From the NCBI RefSeq assembly GCF_015999245.1, contig NZ_JAEAMR010000007.1, forward strand, positions 536,971 to 589,293: DNA of 52,323 nucleotides, written 5' to 3'. Of this stretch, positions 16,215 through 26,212 are shown in pieces. The DNA is from Streptomyces sp. AV19. Its GTDB lineage: Bacteria > Actinomycetota > Actinomycetes > Streptomycetales > Streptomycetaceae. The position numbers were made by a program, and so were the translations under genes. The notes beneath the pieces are model-generated. The model was not told the DNA's origin and made no database searches. It was given only the letters and a program-made list of their open reading frames with translations. Within the stretch, counting starts at the first letter, position 1, and the number at the start of each line of letters is the position of its first letter.

Positions 16215-17179
16215 ACGGCAATCCGTCCACCCCGCTGCGCCTGGGCACCCGGCGCAGCAAGCTGGCCATGGCGCAGTCGGGCCTGGTCGCCGAAGAGGTG
16301 CGCCGGGTGACCGGCCGGCCGGTCGAGCTGGTGGAGATCACCACCTACGGCGACGTCTCGCGCGAGCACCTCGCGCAGATCGGCGGCACCGGCGTCTTCG
16401 TCTCCGCGCTGCGCGACGCGCTGCTCGCGGGCGAGATCGACTTCGCCGTGCACTCGCTCAAGGACCTGCCGACCGCCCAGCCGGAGGACCTCGCGCTGGC
16501 CGCGGTCCCGCTGCGCGAGGACCCGCGCGACGCGCTGGTCGCCCGCGACGGGATGACCTTCGAGGACCTCCCCGACGGCGCCCGGATCGGCACCGGTTCG
16601 CCGCGCCGCATGGCCCAGCTCAACGCCTGGGCCCGGACGCTCGGCAAGGAGATCGAGACGGTCCCGATCCGGGGCAACATCGACACCCGGCTGGGCTTCG
16701 TGGAGAAGGGCGAGCTGGACGCCGTCGTCCTGGCCGCCGCCGGGCTGAACCGGATCGGCCGCGCCGACCGGGTCACGCAGTTCCTGGAGCCCGACACGGT
16801 TTTGCCCGCCCCCGGCCAGGGGGCCCTGGCGATCGAGTGCGTCGCGGACAACGCGCCGCTCGTCGCCGCGCTCGCGCAGCTCGACGACCCGCACACCCGG
16901 GCCGCCGTGACCGCCGAGCGTTCCCTGCTCGCCGCCCTGGAGGCCGGCTGCTCCGCACCCGTGGGTGCGTTGGCCGACCTGTTGGGAGACGGGCAGTCCG
17001 TCACCGAAATGCGCCTGCGCGGCGTCGTCGGCAGCACCGACGGCACCACGCTGGTGCAGCTGTCCACCACCGGTCCCGTACCCGCGTCGGAAGACGACGC
17101 CCTGGCCCTCGGCCGCGAACTCGCGGCGGAGATGCTGGACAAGGGTGCGGCCGGTCTGATGGGGGAGCGAGCACTTTGA
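16211..17179 (+). CDS. hemC: Porphobilinogen deaminase (hydroxymethylbilane synthase)
   Basis: A 322-residue enzyme polymerising four porphobilinogens to hydroxymethylbilane. It has 'LGTRRSKLAMAQS', 'VHSLKDLPT' and the dipyrromethane-cofactor Cys in 'EAGCSAPVGA'. ATG 16211 overlaps the hemA stop; its own stop overlaps the next start. Full length. Confidence 0.96.
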   Translation: MNGNPSTPLRLGTRRSKLAMAQSGLVAEEVRRVTGRPVELVEITTYGDVSREHLAQIGGTGVFVSALRDALLAGEIDFAVHSLKDLPTAQPEDLALAAVPLREDPRDALVARDGMTFEDLPDGARIGTGSPRRMAQLNAWARTLGKEIETVPIRGNIDTRLGFVEKGELDAVVLAAAGLNRIGRADRVTQFLEPDTVLPAPGQGALAIECVADNAPLVAALAQLDDPHTRAAVTAERSLLAALEAGCSAPVGALADLLGDGQSVTEMRLRGVVGSTDGTTLVQLSTTGPVPASEDDALALGRELAAEMLDKGAAGLMGERAL

Positions 17180-18825
17180 ACCCCACCGCCCCGAACCACC
17201 CCGCGCACGGGCACGTCACCTTCCTCGGTGCCGGCCCCGGAGACCCGGGACTGCTGACGCTGCGCGCCGTGGAGGCGCTGGCGGCCGCCGATGTCCTGGT
17301 GGCCGATCCACAGGTGCTGGATGTGGTGCGTGCGCATGCCCGCCCGCAGGTGGACATGCCTGCGCAGACGGTTGCTGACGAGTCGTCAAGGGCCGCCGAC
17401 ATCCCGGTGCTCCGGGACACCGCCAATCTTGTCATGTCGGCCGCGCGCGGCGGCAAGCGGGTCGTGCGTGCGGTGCTCGGCGACCCCGGGCTCGACGGCA
17501 ACGCGGCGGAGGAGATGCTCGCCTGCGCCGCCGAGGGCATCACCTTCGAGGTGGTCCCGGGCATCGCCACCGCCGTCGGCGTGCCCGCCTACGCCGGTGT
17601 CCCGCTGCGCGACGGCAAGGGCGCGGACGTGCGCTTCGTCGACGCCCGCACCGCCACGGACACCTGCTGGTCGGAGGCCGGCGCCAGCGAGGCGACGGTC
17701 GTGGTGACGACCGCCCTCGACGCGGTGGCCGCGGCCGCCGCCGAGCTGGTCTCCGCCGGCCGCAAGCCCGAGACGCCGCTGAGCGTCACGGTCGCCGGCA
17801 CCACCACCCGCCAGCGCACCTGGACCGCCACGCTCGGCAGCATCGCCCAGGTCCTCAAGGCCGCCAAGGTGCTGCCGTCGCCCGACGGCGGCCAGCCCGT
17901 GATAGCCGTGGTCGGCGAGCACAGCGCGGCCGAGCGGCGCGAGCCGCTGTCGTGGTTTGAGTCCAAGCCGCTCTTCGGCTGGAACGTCCTCGTGCCGCGC
18001 ACCAAGGAGCAGGCCGCCTCGCTCTCCGACCAGCTCCGCTCCTACGGTGCCGTGCCGCACGAGGTGCCGACCATCGCGGTCGAACCCCCGCGCACCCCGC
18101 AGCAGATGGAGCGCGCGGTCAAGGGCCTGGTCACCGGCCGCTACGAGTGGATCGCCTTCACCTCCGTGAACGCCGTCAAGGCGGTGCGCGAGAAGTTCGA
18201 GGAGTACGGGCTCGACGCCCGGGCCTTCGCCGGGATCAAGGTCGCGGCCGTCGGCGAGCAGACCGCCAGGTCGCTGATCGAGTTCGGCGTCAAGCCGGAC
18301 CTGGTGCCGAGCGGCGAGCAGTCGGCCGCCGGGCTGCTGGAGGACTGGCCGCCCTACGACCCGGTCTTCGACCCGATCGACCGCGTCTTCCTGCCGCGTG
18401 CCGACATCGCCACCGAGACCCTGGTGGCCGGCCTGATCGAGCTGGGCTGGGAGGTGGACGACGTCACGGCCTACCGGACCGTGCGCGCCTCGCCGCCCCC
18501 GGCCGAGACCCGCGAGGCGATCAAGGGCGGCGGCTTCGACGCCGTGCTCTTCACGTCCTCGTCCACCGTGCGGAACCTGGTCGGCATCGCCGGCAAGCCG
18601 CACAACGTCACCGTCATCGCCTGCATCGGCCCCGCCACCGCGAAGACCGCGGAGGAACACGGCCTGCGGGTGGATGTGCTGTCGCCCGAGCCCTCGGTGC
18701 ACAAGCTCGCCGAGGCGCTCGCGGAGTTCGGGGCCGCGCGGCGCGACGCCGCGATCGAGGCCGGGGATCCGGTCACGCGCCCGAGCGAGCGACGGCCCGG
18801 ATCACGCAGAAGGGCACGGAGTTGA
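17176..18825 (+). CDS. hemD: Fused uroporphyrinogen-III C-methyltransferase / synthase
   Basis: A 549-residue two-domain protein. Residues ~12-250 are a SAM-dependent tetrapyrrole methylase-type domain ('[20 protein letters not shown]', '[18 protein letters not shown]'). Residues ~260-525 are uroporphyrinogen-III synthase ('[20 protein letters not shown]', 'IAFTSVNAV', '[11 protein letters not shown]'). This fusion is usual in actinobacteria. The methylase part has diverged at places and may not be active. The start is TTG 17176 overlapping the hemC stop, with GGGGGAG upstream. The product feeds heme and, if methylated, siroheme or B12. Confidence 0.92.
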   Translation: MNPTAPNHPAHGHVTFLGAGPGDPGLLTLRAVEALAAADVLVADPQVLDVVRAHARPQVDMPAQTVADESSRAADIPVLRDTANLVMSAARGGKRVVRAVLGDPGLDGNAAEEMLACAAEGITFEVVPGIATAVGVPAYAGVPLRDGKGADVRFVDARTATDTCWSEAGASEATVVVTTALDAVAAAAAELVSAGRKPETPLSVTVAGTTTRQRTWTATLGSIAQVLKAAKVLPSPDGGQPVIAVVGEHSAAERREPLSWFESKPLFGWNVLVPRTKEQAASLSDQLRSYGAVPHEVPTIAVEPPRTPQQMERAVKGLVTGRYEWIAFTSVNAVKAVREKFEEYGLDARAFAGIKVAAVGEQTARSLIEFGVKPDLVPSGEQSAAGLLEDWPPYDPVFDPIDRVFLPRADIATETLVAGLIELGWEVDDVTAYRTVRASPPPAETREAIKGGGFDAVLFTSSSTVRNLVGIAGKPHNVTVIACIGPATAKTAEEHGLRVDVLSPEPSVHKLAEALAEFGAARRDAAIEAGDPVTRPSERRPGSRRRARS

Positions 18826-19820
18826 GCACGCTGAGCACAACGTACGGATCGTTCCCGGCCGCCCGCCCGAGGCGGCTGCGGACCACCCCGGCCATGCGCC
18901 GTATGGTCGCCGAACACCGGCTGCACCCGGCCGAGTTGATCCTTCCCGCCTTCGTGCGGGAGGGCATCGCCGAGCCGGTGCCGGTCTCCTCGATGCCGGG
19001 CGTCGTCCAGCACACCCGGGACACCCTGCGCAAGGCCGCCGTGGAGGCGGTCGAGGCCGGGCTCGGCGGGATCATGCTGTTCGGCGTGCCCGAGCACAAG
19101 GACGCGACGGGCAGCGCGGGCACGGACCCCGAGGGCATCCTCCAGGTCGCGATCCGCGACGTGAAGGCGGAGGTCGGGGACGATCTCGTCGTCATGTCCG
19201 ACCTGTGCCTGGACGAGTCCACGGATCACGGGCACTGCGGCGTCCTCGACGCGGCGGGCCGGGTCGACAACGACGCGACGCTGGAGCGGTACGCGGAGAT
19301 GGCGCGCGTCCAGGCCGACGCGGGTGTCCATGTCGTGGGCCCCAGCGGGATGATGGACGGCCAGGTCGGCGTCGTCCGCGCCGCGCTGGACGCGGCCGGG
19401 TACCAGGACGTCTCCGTCCTCGCCTACACGGCGAAGTACTCCTCGGCCTTCTACGGGCCGTTCCGCGAGGCGGTGGCCTCCTCGCTGCAGGGCGACCGCA
19501 AGACGTACCAGCAGGACCCGGCCAACGCCCGGGAATCCCTGCGGGAGTTGGCGCTCGACCTGGCCGAGGGCGCGGACATGGTGATGGTGAAGCCGGCGCT
19601 GCCGTACCTCGATGTGCTCCATCGGGTGGCGGAGTCGGTGGACGTGCCGGTGGCGGCGTATCAGATCTCGGGCGAGTACGCGATGGTGGAGGCGGCGGCC
19701 GCGAACGGGTGGATCGACCGGGAGGCTGCCATCCTGGAGACCCTGACCGGGATCAAGCGCGCGGGCGCGAACATGATTCTGACGTACTGGGCGACGGAGG
19801 TCGCGCAGCGGCTGCGCTGA
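18822..19820 (+). CDS. hemB: Delta-aminolevulinic acid dehydratase (porphobilinogen synthase)
   Basis: A 332-residue enzyme joining two aminolevulinates. The active-site lysines lie in '[16 protein letters not shown]' and '[12 protein letters not shown]', and the metal region is '[15 protein letters not shown]'. TTG 18822 overlaps the hemD stop; relatives begin close to [15 protein letters not shown]. It is the last gene of the rex-hem operon and is followed by a large palindromic repeat that may terminate it. Confidence 0.95.
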   Translation: MSTLSTTYGSFPAARPRRLRTTPAMRRMVAEHRLHPAELILPAFVREGIAEPVPVSSMPGVVQHTRDTLRKAAVEAVEAGLGGIMLFGVPEHKDATGSAGTDPEGILQVAIRDVKAEVGDDLVVMSDLCLDESTDHGHCGVLDAAGRVDNDATLERYAEMARVQADAGVHVVGPSGMMDGQVGVVRAALDAAGYQDVSVLAYTAKYSSAFYGPFREAVASSLQGDRKTYQQDPANARESLRELALDLAEGADMVMVKPALPYLDVLHRVAESVDVPVAAYQISGEYAMVEAAAANGWIDREAAILETLTGIKRAGANMILTYWATEVAQRLR

Positions 19821-19837
19821 GGGTTTTCTCTCCCCGC

Positions 19838-20003
19838 CCCGCCCTTTCACCGTTTCTTCCGGGCTCCGCCCGGGTGCAACGCGGCTGCGCCGCGTTCGTC
19901 CTCAAACGCCGGACAGGCTGAATCGCGCCCGGGCGCGGAAACCAGCCTGTCCGGCGTTTGAGGACGAACGCGCGGAGCGCGCGAGAAACGGTGAAAGGGC
20001 GGG
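19838..20003. repeat. Nested inverted repeat, Streptomyces intergenic element
   Basis: An inner pair of perfect 30-base arms (19891-19920 and 19943-19972) containing GTCCGGCGTTTGAGGAC surrounds 22 bases. Outer perfect 20-base arms (19838-19857 and 19984-20003) contain TTTCACCGTTTC. One half recurs at 39223-39277. It follows the hemB stop and probably acts as a terminator or mRNA 3' stabiliser. Confidence 0.9.
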
Positions 20004-20163
20004 TCCGGGGCAAATCCCCTCCCGGGCGCACCCGGTCGCGCCCGTTTCAAACGTCCCGTGTCACCCACATAGGTCGTCTCTCGTCGAATCCGGGCAGTCC
20101 CGGCACGGGCAAACCGAACATGACTACCGTGCGTGGCAGACCGCTCACTCTACGGAGGCGTGC

Positions 20164-20616
20164 ATGAGTCATGAGAGCCCCGAGCCCGATCTCGCCGACG
20201 ACTGGGAGTACACGCTCCAGGTTCCCTCCGACCCGATGGCGCCGTGCATCGCCCGGCGCACCCTGCGCACCATTTTCGAGGAACACGGGTTCCTCGAACT
20301 CGCCGACACGGCCGAGCTGTTGACCTCGGAGCTGGTCACCAACGCCTACCGGTACTCCGACGGGCCCGCCTCGGTGCGGGTGCGACGGGAGGGGGACCGG
20401 GTGCGGGTCGCCGTGTGGGACACCAACCCGCGGCTGCCCGCGCTCGACCGGGTCCCCCCGGCGCACGGGCCGGACGACGAGGCCGAGCGGGGCAGGGGGC
20501 TCGGCCTCGTCCAGCGGTGCGCGGACAGCTGGGGCGGGTTCGCGCTGCGCGACCAACCCCAGGGATTGGTCGGGAAGTTGATCTGGTTCGAGCTGGGGGC
20601 GGCCGCGGCCCGGTGA
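20164..20616 (+). CDS. HATPase_c_2 anti-sigma-type ATP-binding protein
   Basis: A 150-residue serine-kinase/anti-sigma fold. The N box is 'ELLTSELVTNAYRYSD', the G1 region is 'VAVWDTNP', and the G2 region is 'GRGLGLVQRC'. Streptomyces carries dozens of such RsbW/SpoIIAB-like proteins. No partner anti-anti-sigma or sigma gene adjoins it, so the target is unknown. GGAGG lies five bases before ATG. It is convergent with argS, 11 bases apart. Confidence 0.88.
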   Translation: MSHESPEPDLADDWEYTLQVPSDPMAPCIARRTLRTIFEEHGFLELADTAELLTSELVTNAYRYSDGPASVRVRREGDRVRVAVWDTNPRLPALDRVPPAHGPDDEAERGRGLGLVQRCADSWGGFALRDQPQGLVGKLIWFELGAAAAR

Positions 20617-20627
20617 CCGCCCGGTGA

Positions 20628-22385
20628 CTAGAGGCGCTCGGGGGTGCGGATGCCGAGCAGGGCCATGCCCTGGCGCAGCGTGCGGGCGGTGATGTCGCAG
20701 AGGAAGAGCCGGTTCTCCTTCAGCTCCGCGGACTCGGCCTTGAGCACCGGGCACTGGTCGTAGAAGGTCGTGTACAGCGAGGCCAGCTGGTACAGGTAGC
20801 CCGCCAGCTTGTGCGGCGCGTACTCGGCGGCGGCCTCCGCCACCGTCGCGGCGAACTGGTCGAGGTGCAGGCCCAGCGCCCGCTCGGCCGGGGCCAGCGC
20901 GAGCTCCGGGTGCGCCACGGGCCCGGACTCCCCGGCCTTGCGCAGGATCGACTGGATCCGGGCGTACGCGTACTGGAGGTAGACGGACGTGTCGCCGTTG
21001 AGCGAGACCATCTGGTCCAGGTCGAACTTGTAGTCGCGGGCCGCCGAGGTGGACAGGTCCGCGTACTTCACCGCCCCGATGCCCACCTGGGCGCCGCGCT
21101 CGGCGATCTCCTCCTCGCTGAGGTCCCGGGCCTTCTCGCGGACGATGGCCGACGCCCGGTCGATCGCCTCGTCGAGCAGGTCCACCAGGCGGACCGTCTC
21201 GCCCTCGCGGGTCTTGAACGGCTTGCCGTCCTTGCCCAGGACGGTGCCGAAGCCCAGCTGCACGGCCGAGACGTCGTCGGTCAGCCAGCCGGCCCGGCGG
21301 GCCGTCTCGAAGACCATCTTGAAGTGCAGGGACTGCCGGACGTCCACCACGTACAGCAGGGTGTCGGCCTTGAGGTTGAAGACGCGGTCGCGGATCGCGG
21401 ACAGGTCCGTGGCCGCGTAGCCGAAGCCGCCGTCCGACTTCTGCACGATCAGCGGCACCGGGTTGCCGTCCGGGCCCTTGACGTCGCCGAAGAAGACGCA
21501 GAGCGCGCCCTCCGAGCGGACCGCGACGCCGGACTCCTCCAGCAGGCGGCAGGTCTCGGCGAGCATGTCGTTGTAACCGGACTCGCCGACGATGTCCTCG
21601 TCGCGGATCTCCACGTCGAGCTTGTCGAAGACCGAGTAGAAGTAGATCTTCGACTCGTCCACGAACCGCTGCCAGAGGGCGAGGGTCTCCTCGTCGCCCG
21701 CCTGCAGCTCCACCACCCGGCGCCGGGCGCGGGCCTTGAACTCGTCGTCGGCGTCGAAGAGCGCGCGGGACGCCTTGTAGAGCCGGTTGAGGTTGGACAT
21801 GGCCTCCTCGCCGGAGACCTGCTCGTCCTTGTGGTCCAGCTCGTGCGGGTGCTCGATCAGGTACTGGATGAGCATGCCGAACTGGGTGCCCCAGTCGCCG
21901 ATGTGGTGGCGGCTGACGACCTTCTCGCCGGTGAACTCCAGGATCCTGACGACCGAGTTGCCGATCACCGAGTTCCGCAGGTGGCCGACGTGCATCTCCT
22001 TGGCCACGTTCGGCTGGGCCCAGTCGATGACCGTGGTGCCGGGGTGCTCCTTGAGGGGAACGCCCAGCCGGTCGTCCGCCGCGCGCGCGGCCAGCGTATT
22101 CGTGATCGCCGCGTCGGCCACGGTGATGTTGAGGAAGCCGGGGCCGGAGACCTCGACGCCGGCGATCAGATCGCCGGCCGGCAGCCCGTCCACCACCTTG
22201 CCGGCCAGCTCGCGCGGGTTCCCCTTGAGCTTCTTCGCCAGCGCCAGCATGCCGTTGGCCTGGAAGTCCGCCCGGTCGCTCCGTCGCAGCAGCGGGTCGG
22301 CGGCACCGGCCTCCGGCAGGGCTGCCGAGAGCGCGTCCGCGATGCGCTGTTGGAGGGTGGAAGCGAGGGAGGGGACCAGAGCCAT
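20628..22385 (-). CDS. argS: Arginyl-tRNA synthetase
   Basis: A 585-residue class I synthetase charging tRNA-Arg. The HIGH motif is '[15 protein letters not shown]', and the KMSKS loop is degenerate ('[13 protein letters not shown]'), as normal for ArgRS. The anticodon-binding C-terminus ends '[15 protein letters not shown]'. A GATACT box about 45 bases upstream could be the -10. It is divergent from lysS, so the two synthetase promoters share a 163-base gap. Confidence 0.96.
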   Translation of the reverse strand: MALVPSLASTLQQRIADALSAALPEAGAADPLLRRSDRADFQANGMLALAKKLKGNPRELAGKVVDGLPAGDLIAGVEVSGPGFLNITVADAAITNTLAARAADDRLGVPLKEHPGTTVIDWAQPNVAKEMHVGHLRNSVIGNSVVRILEFTGEKVVSRHHIGDWGTQFGMLIQYLIEHPHELDHKDEQVSGEEAMSNLNRLYKASRALFDADDEFKARARRRVVELQAGDEETLALWQRFVDESKIYFYSVFDKLDVEIRDEDIVGESGYNDMLAETCRLLEESGVAVRSEGALCVFFGDVKGPDGNPVPLIVQKSDGGFGYAATDLSAIRDRVFNLKADTLLYVVDVRQSLHFKMVFETARRAGWLTDDVSAVQLGFGTVLGKDGKPFKTREGETVRLVDLLDEAIDRASAIVREKARDLSEEEIAERGAQVGIGAVKYADLSTSAARDYKFDLDQMVSLNGDTSVYLQYAYARIQSILRKAGESGPVAHPELALAPAERALGLHLDQFAATVAEAAAEYAPHKLAGYLYQLASLYTTFYDQCPVLKAESAELKENRLFLCDITARTLRQGMALLGIRTPERL

Positions 22386-22548
22386 GGGGTGCGTGCCATT
22401 CCGGTAGGCGGCAGTTTTTCGGTGCCCACCGAGTATCCCACGCGGCTATCACGGACCTCATGCGCGTTTTCGCGTCCGCCGGGCAACCAGGTGGCCCCCC
22501 GTGCCGTCTGGGACAATGGTCATGCCAGACCGTATGGAAGGAAGTGCC

Positions 22549-24285
22549 GTGGCTCAGGCTCAGAGCACCGAGGCCGACTGGGTCTCCCGTTTCGCCGACG
22601 AGGTCATCGCCGAGGGCGAGCGCCGCGCCCCCGGCAAACCGATCGTCGTCGCCTCCGGCCTGTCGCCCTCCGGCCCGATCCACCTGGGCAACCTGCGCGA
22701 GGTCATGACCCCGCACCTGGTCGCCGACGAGATCCGCCGCCGGGGCCACGAGGTCCGGCACGTCCTCTCCTGGGACGACTACGACCGCTACCGCAAGGTC
22801 CCGGCTGGCGTCCCCGGCATCGACGAGTCGTGGGCCGAGCACATCGGCAAGCCGCTGACCTCCGTCCCGGCCCCGGCCGGCTCCGCGTACCCGAACTGGG
22901 CCGAGCACTTCAAGGCCGCCATGGTCGAGGCGCTGGACGGGCTGGGCATCGCGTACGACCCGGTCAGCCAGACCGAGCAGTACACCTCGGGCGCCTACCG
23001 CGAGCAGGTCCTGCACGCGATGAAGCACCGCGGCGACATCGACGCGATCCTCGACCAGTACCGGACGAAGGACAAGGCGACCGGGAAGCCGAAGAAGCAG
23101 CAGCAGAAGCCGGTCGACGAGGCCGAGCTGGAGGCCGCCGAGGGCTCCGGCGCGGCCGCCGAGGACGACGGCAGCGCCGGCGGCGCGGGCTACTTCCCGT
23201 ACAAGCCGTACTGCGGCGCCTGCGAGCGCGACCTCACCACCGTCACCGCGTACGACGACGAGTCCACCGAGCTCGCCTACACCTGCGTCTGCGGCCACGC
23301 CGAGACCGTCCGGCTGAGCGAGTTCAACCGCGGCAAGCTGGTCTGGAAGGTCGACTGGCCGATGCGCTGGGCCCACGAGGGCGTGATCTTCGAGCCGTCC
23401 GGCGTCGACCACTCCTCGCCCGGCTCCTCGTTCGTCGTCGGCGGCCAGATCGTCCGCAAGGTCTTCGGCGGCGAGCAGCCGATCGGCCCGATGTACGCCT
23501 TCGTCGGCATCAGCGGCATGGCCAAGATGTCCTCCTCCAAGGGCGGCGTCCCCACCCCGGGCGACGCGCTGAAGATCATGGAGGCCCCGCTGCTGCGCTG
23601 GCTGTACGCCCGCCGCAAGCCCAACCAGTCCTTCAAGATCGCCTTCGACCAGGAGATCCAGCGGCTCTACGACGAGTGGGACAAGCTGGAGGCCAAGGTC
23701 GCCGAGGGCACCGCGCTGCCGGCCGACGCCGCCGCGTACGCCCGCGCCGCCCGCACCGCCGCCGGCGAGCTGCCCCGCACGCCCCGCCCGCTGCCGTACC
23801 GCACGCTCGCCTCGGTCGTCGACATCACCGCCGGCCACGACGAGCAGACCCTGCGCATCCTCGCCGACCTGGACCCGGAGAACCCGGTCACCTCGCTGGA
23901 GGAGACCCGCCCGCGCCTGGACCGCGCCGAGCACTGGATCAACACCCAGGTCCCGGCCGAGCAGCGCACCATCGTCCGCGAGGAGCCCGACACCGAGGCG
24001 CTCGCCGCGCTCGACGAGCAGGCCCGCGAGTCCCTGCGGCTGCTGCTCGACGGGCTGGAGACGCACTGGTCGCTCGACGGCCTGACCACCCTGGTCTACG
24101 GCGTGCCCAAGATCCAGGCCGGTCTGGACCCGGAGGCCAAGCCGACCCCCGAGCTCAAGGTCGCCCAGCGCTCCTTCTTCGCGCTGCTCTACCAGCTCCT
24201 CGTCGGCCGCGACACCGGCCCGCGCCTGCCCACCCTGCTGCTCGCGGTGGGGGCGGACCGGGTGCGCAAGCTCCTGACCGTCTGA
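22549..24285 (+). CDS. lysS: Class I lysyl-tRNA synthetase
   Basis: A 578-residue archaeal-type (class I) LysRS, not the common class II enzyme. The HIGH motif is 'GPIHLGNLREVMTPH' and the KMSKS motif is 'GMAKMSSSKGGVPT'. A zinc-ribbon-like pair of CxxC motifs (YCGACERD, CVCGHAE) lies near residues 222-250. GTG 22549 has GGAAGGAAG upstream. Class I LysRS is typical of Streptomyces, some of which also keep a class II copy. Confidence 0.95.
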   Translation: MAQAQSTEADWVSRFADEVIAEGERRAPGKPIVVASGLSPSGPIHLGNLREVMTPHLVADEIRRRGHEVRHVLSWDDYDRYRKVPAGVPGIDESWAEHIGKPLTSVPAPAGSAYPNWAEHFKAAMVEALDGLGIAYDPVSQTEQYTSGAYREQVLHAMKHRGDIDAILDQYRTKDKATGKPKKQQQKPVDEAELEAAEGSGAAAEDDGSAGGAGYFPYKPYCGACERDLTTVTAYDDESTELAYTCVCGHAETVRLSEFNRGKLVWKVDWPMRWAHEGVIFEPSGVDHSSPGSSFVVGGQIVRKVFGGEQPIGPMYAFVGISGMAKMSSSKGGVPTPGDALKIMEAPLLRWLYARRKPNQSFKIAFDQEIQRLYDEWDKLEAKVAEGTALPADAAAYARAARTAAGELPRTPRPLPYRTLASVVDITAGHDEQTLRILADLDPENPVTSLEETRPRLDRAEHWINTQVPAEQRTIVREEPDTEALAALDEQARESLRLLLDGLETHWSLDGLTTLVYGVPKIQAGLDPEAKPTPELKVAQRSFFALLYQLLVGRDTGPRLPTLLLAVGADRVRKLLTV

Positions 24286-24291
24286 CGCACC

Positions 24292-24339
24292 GCATGCGGA
24301 AGGCCCGCCTCCCCTCGGGGAAGCGGGCCTTCCGCATGC
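24292..24339. terminator. Bidirectional terminator between lysS and lipoprotein gene
   Basis: A 17-bp perfect stem (GCATGCGGAAGGCCCGC and its complement) has a further CCCC/GGGG inner stem. It fills the gap between two convergent genes. Confidence 0.88.
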
Positions 24340-24351
24340 CCGGGGCCCGGG

Positions 24352-25044
24352 CTACCGCTTGTTCGCCGCGGCGACCGCGGCCACCGCCTCCTTGGCCGCG
24401 CCCTGCGCGTCCTTGACCAGGTCGGAGGTGTCGGGGGCCTTCGCGCCCTCCAGACCCGCGCCGCTGTACTTCAGCGTGATCACCACGTTGGCCGTCCGGG
24501 CGACGACCGTCGCGTTGTGGTACTCGACGCCCTTCTTGTCGGTGTTCGTCGTGGTCACCGTGGACGCCCAGTCGCCGATGCCGCTCGCGGCCTGGTTCTT
24601 GACGTCCTTCGGGGCGTCCTCCGCCATGGCCTTCTTGACCTGCTGCTGGGCGAACTCCTGGGCCCGCTTGTCGGCCGAGCCCAGGGCCGGCTCCGAGCTC
24701 AGGCCGTTGTACTGCAGGTTCAGGGCCCGGTACTGGATGTCGTCGGCCTTCTCGTCGTCCAGGCCCCACCAGAAGCAGCTGCCGGTGAGCGCCTTGCCCG
24801 CCTTGTCCTTCACCTTCGGCACCAGGTCCTCGACCGTCTTGGCCGGGAGCGCCTTGCAGGTGTCGGGCAGCTTCGGGTACTTCGCCGCGGCCAGCGTCGG
24901 CGTGGCCGAGGGCGTCGCCGTGGCGGACGGCGTGCTCTCGCTCTTCTTGTCGCCCCCCGAATCGGAGCAGCCGGCGACGAGCACCATCGGTACGGCGGCG
25001 CAGGCGAGGATTCGGGCGAGTCGCGGGGCTGTTCGTCGGTGCAT
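24352..25044 (-). CDS. DUF3558-like lipoprotein, copy A
   Basis: A 230-residue secreted lipoprotein. The signal peptide has an arginine-rich start, a hydrophobic core, and the lipobox LVAGC near residue 25. A Ser/Thr/Pro-rich linker follows, then a domain with 'LPDTCKALP' and 'SCFWWGLDD' (two cysteines likely disulfide-linked) and the closing 'VVITLKYSG'. ATG 25044 with AAGGA upstream is preferred to TTG 25059. It is paralogous to the next gene. Function is unknown. Confidence 0.85.
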   Translation of the reverse strand: MHRRTAPRLARILACAAVPMVLVAGCSDSGGDKKSESTPSATATPSATPTLAAAKYPKLPDTCKALPAKTVEDLVPKVKDKAGKALTGSCFWWGLDDEKADDIQYRALNLQYNGLSSEPALGSADKRAQEFAQQQVKKAMAEDAPKDVKNQAASGIGDWASTVTTTNTDKKGVEYHNATVVARTANVVITLKYSGAGLEGAKAPDTSDLVKDAQGAAKEAVAAVAAANKR

Positions 25045-25131
25045 GGGTCCTTCGCTCAATCGATGCGGGGCCGGACAGGATCTCCTCGCACGGTACGCGG
25101 CCCGGCCGGAATGGAGGGGGTACTCGCCGGG

Positions 25132-26031
25132 CTAGTTGCCGAAGTGACCGGCGTCGACCTCCCGGGCCAGGCCGTGCGCCTTGCCCTGGAGGTCCTGGCT
25201 GCCGGGCACGTGCCGCCGGTCCGCGCTGCCCTGCGAGTACGCGATGGTGACCAGCACGTTCGCCGAGCGGAAGACGATGGTGACGTCCCGGTGGACGTCC
25301 GTCCCGCCGGAGACCAGCTTGTCGTGGACGTACGCGTCGTCGCCCACGTCGTCCAGGACCCGGGAGCCCAGCTCCGGCCCGCCCGAGGGCGGGGCGGGGG
25401 CGGAGGGCGAGGCCGTGGCGGCGGGACGGGAGGACGCGTCCGTCGTCTTCGGGTCGTTCTTCTTGCTCTTGTCCTTCGCGTCCTTCGCGCCGGGCTTCGT
25501 GCCGGACGGGGTCGAGGAGGACGGCGCGGTGGAGGATCCGGAGGCGTCCGGGGAGGACACCGGGATGTGGGCGGCGGCGGCCCGCTCCTTGTACAGCTGC
25601 TGCGCCCGGTCCTCGTCGCTGACGCCGGCCTGGTAGGAGACCACGCGCTCGAAGTCGACCGAGAGGTGGCGGGTGTCGTCCGGGGTCTTCCAGCGGCAGC
25701 CGACGCGGCGGTCCGCGTCGTAGGTGAGGGTGGCCTGGCCCTTGTACGCCTTGTCGGCGTCCTGCCCGGAGCTCTCGCCGGAACTTCCGCCGGCGTCCTC
25801 GCCGGCACCGGGGAGCAGGCGGCGCAGGGTGTCGCGGCCCACATAGCCGCAGGGCTCGGGGAGGCTGTGGTACTTGCCGGGCTCGGCGGCGGGGGCCGTG
25901 GACCCGCCGGTGCCCGGCTTGGGGTCGTCGTCCCCGCCGGTGGCCCCCGAACTCCCGCCGCACCCCGTGAGGCCGGCCGCGAGCACGGCGGCGGCCAGTG
26001 CGGCTGCCGGTGCGTACGCCCTCCGCTGCAC
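25132..26031 (-). CDS. DUF3558-like lipoprotein, copy B
   Basis: A 299-residue lipoprotein with lipobox LTGC near residue 24. It has the same layout as its neighbour: 'LPEPCGYVG', 'VGCRWKTPDD', and a terminal 'NVLVTIAYSQGS'. It differs by a ~90-residue Ser/Pro/Lys/Asp-rich low-complexity insert in the middle. GTG 26031 is chosen because the signal peptide begins there. The two genes are 87 bases apart and probably arose by tandem duplication. Function is unknown. Confidence 0.83.
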   Translation of the reverse strand: MQRRAYAPAAALAAAVLAAGLTGCGGSSGATGGDDDPKPGTGGSTAPAAEPGKYHSLPEPCGYVGRDTLRRLLPGAGEDAGGSSGESSGQDADKAYKGQATLTYDADRRVGCRWKTPDDTRHLSVDFERVVSYQAGVSDEDRAQQLYKERAAAAHIPVSSPDASGSSTAPSSSTPSGTKPGAKDAKDKSKKNDPKTTDASSRPAATASPSAPAPPSGGPELGSRVLDDVGDDAYVHDKLVSGGTDVHRDVTIVFRSANVLVTIAYSQGSADRRHVPGSQDLQGKAHGLAREVDAGHFGN

Positions 26032-26212
26032 TGTTCCGAGGCTCCCTTCCGCCCGCTCCCGGGCGAAAACTGGTTGCTGCGGCTGGGTGGCCGCTGGACA
26101 CAATGTGTACCGCACGCGCAGCCGCACCGCTGGTCCGTCGTCGTGAATCAGGTCATTGATCCGGCTTTTGCGCTTTTTGCTTTATCTCACTTTTTGGGGG
26201 AATGGGGAGGAT

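Noticed and set aside
20047..24066. Very long minus-strand open frame (over 1300 codons) across argS and lysS
   Set aside because: Part of it is argS itself in frame; the rest is antisense to lysS and composed of low-information Ala/Gly/Arg/Val sequence. It is an artefact of high GC.
20811..24416. 1200-codon plus-strand open frame over argS and lysS
   Set aside because: Antisense or out of frame to two well-supported synthetase genes, with no motif of its own.
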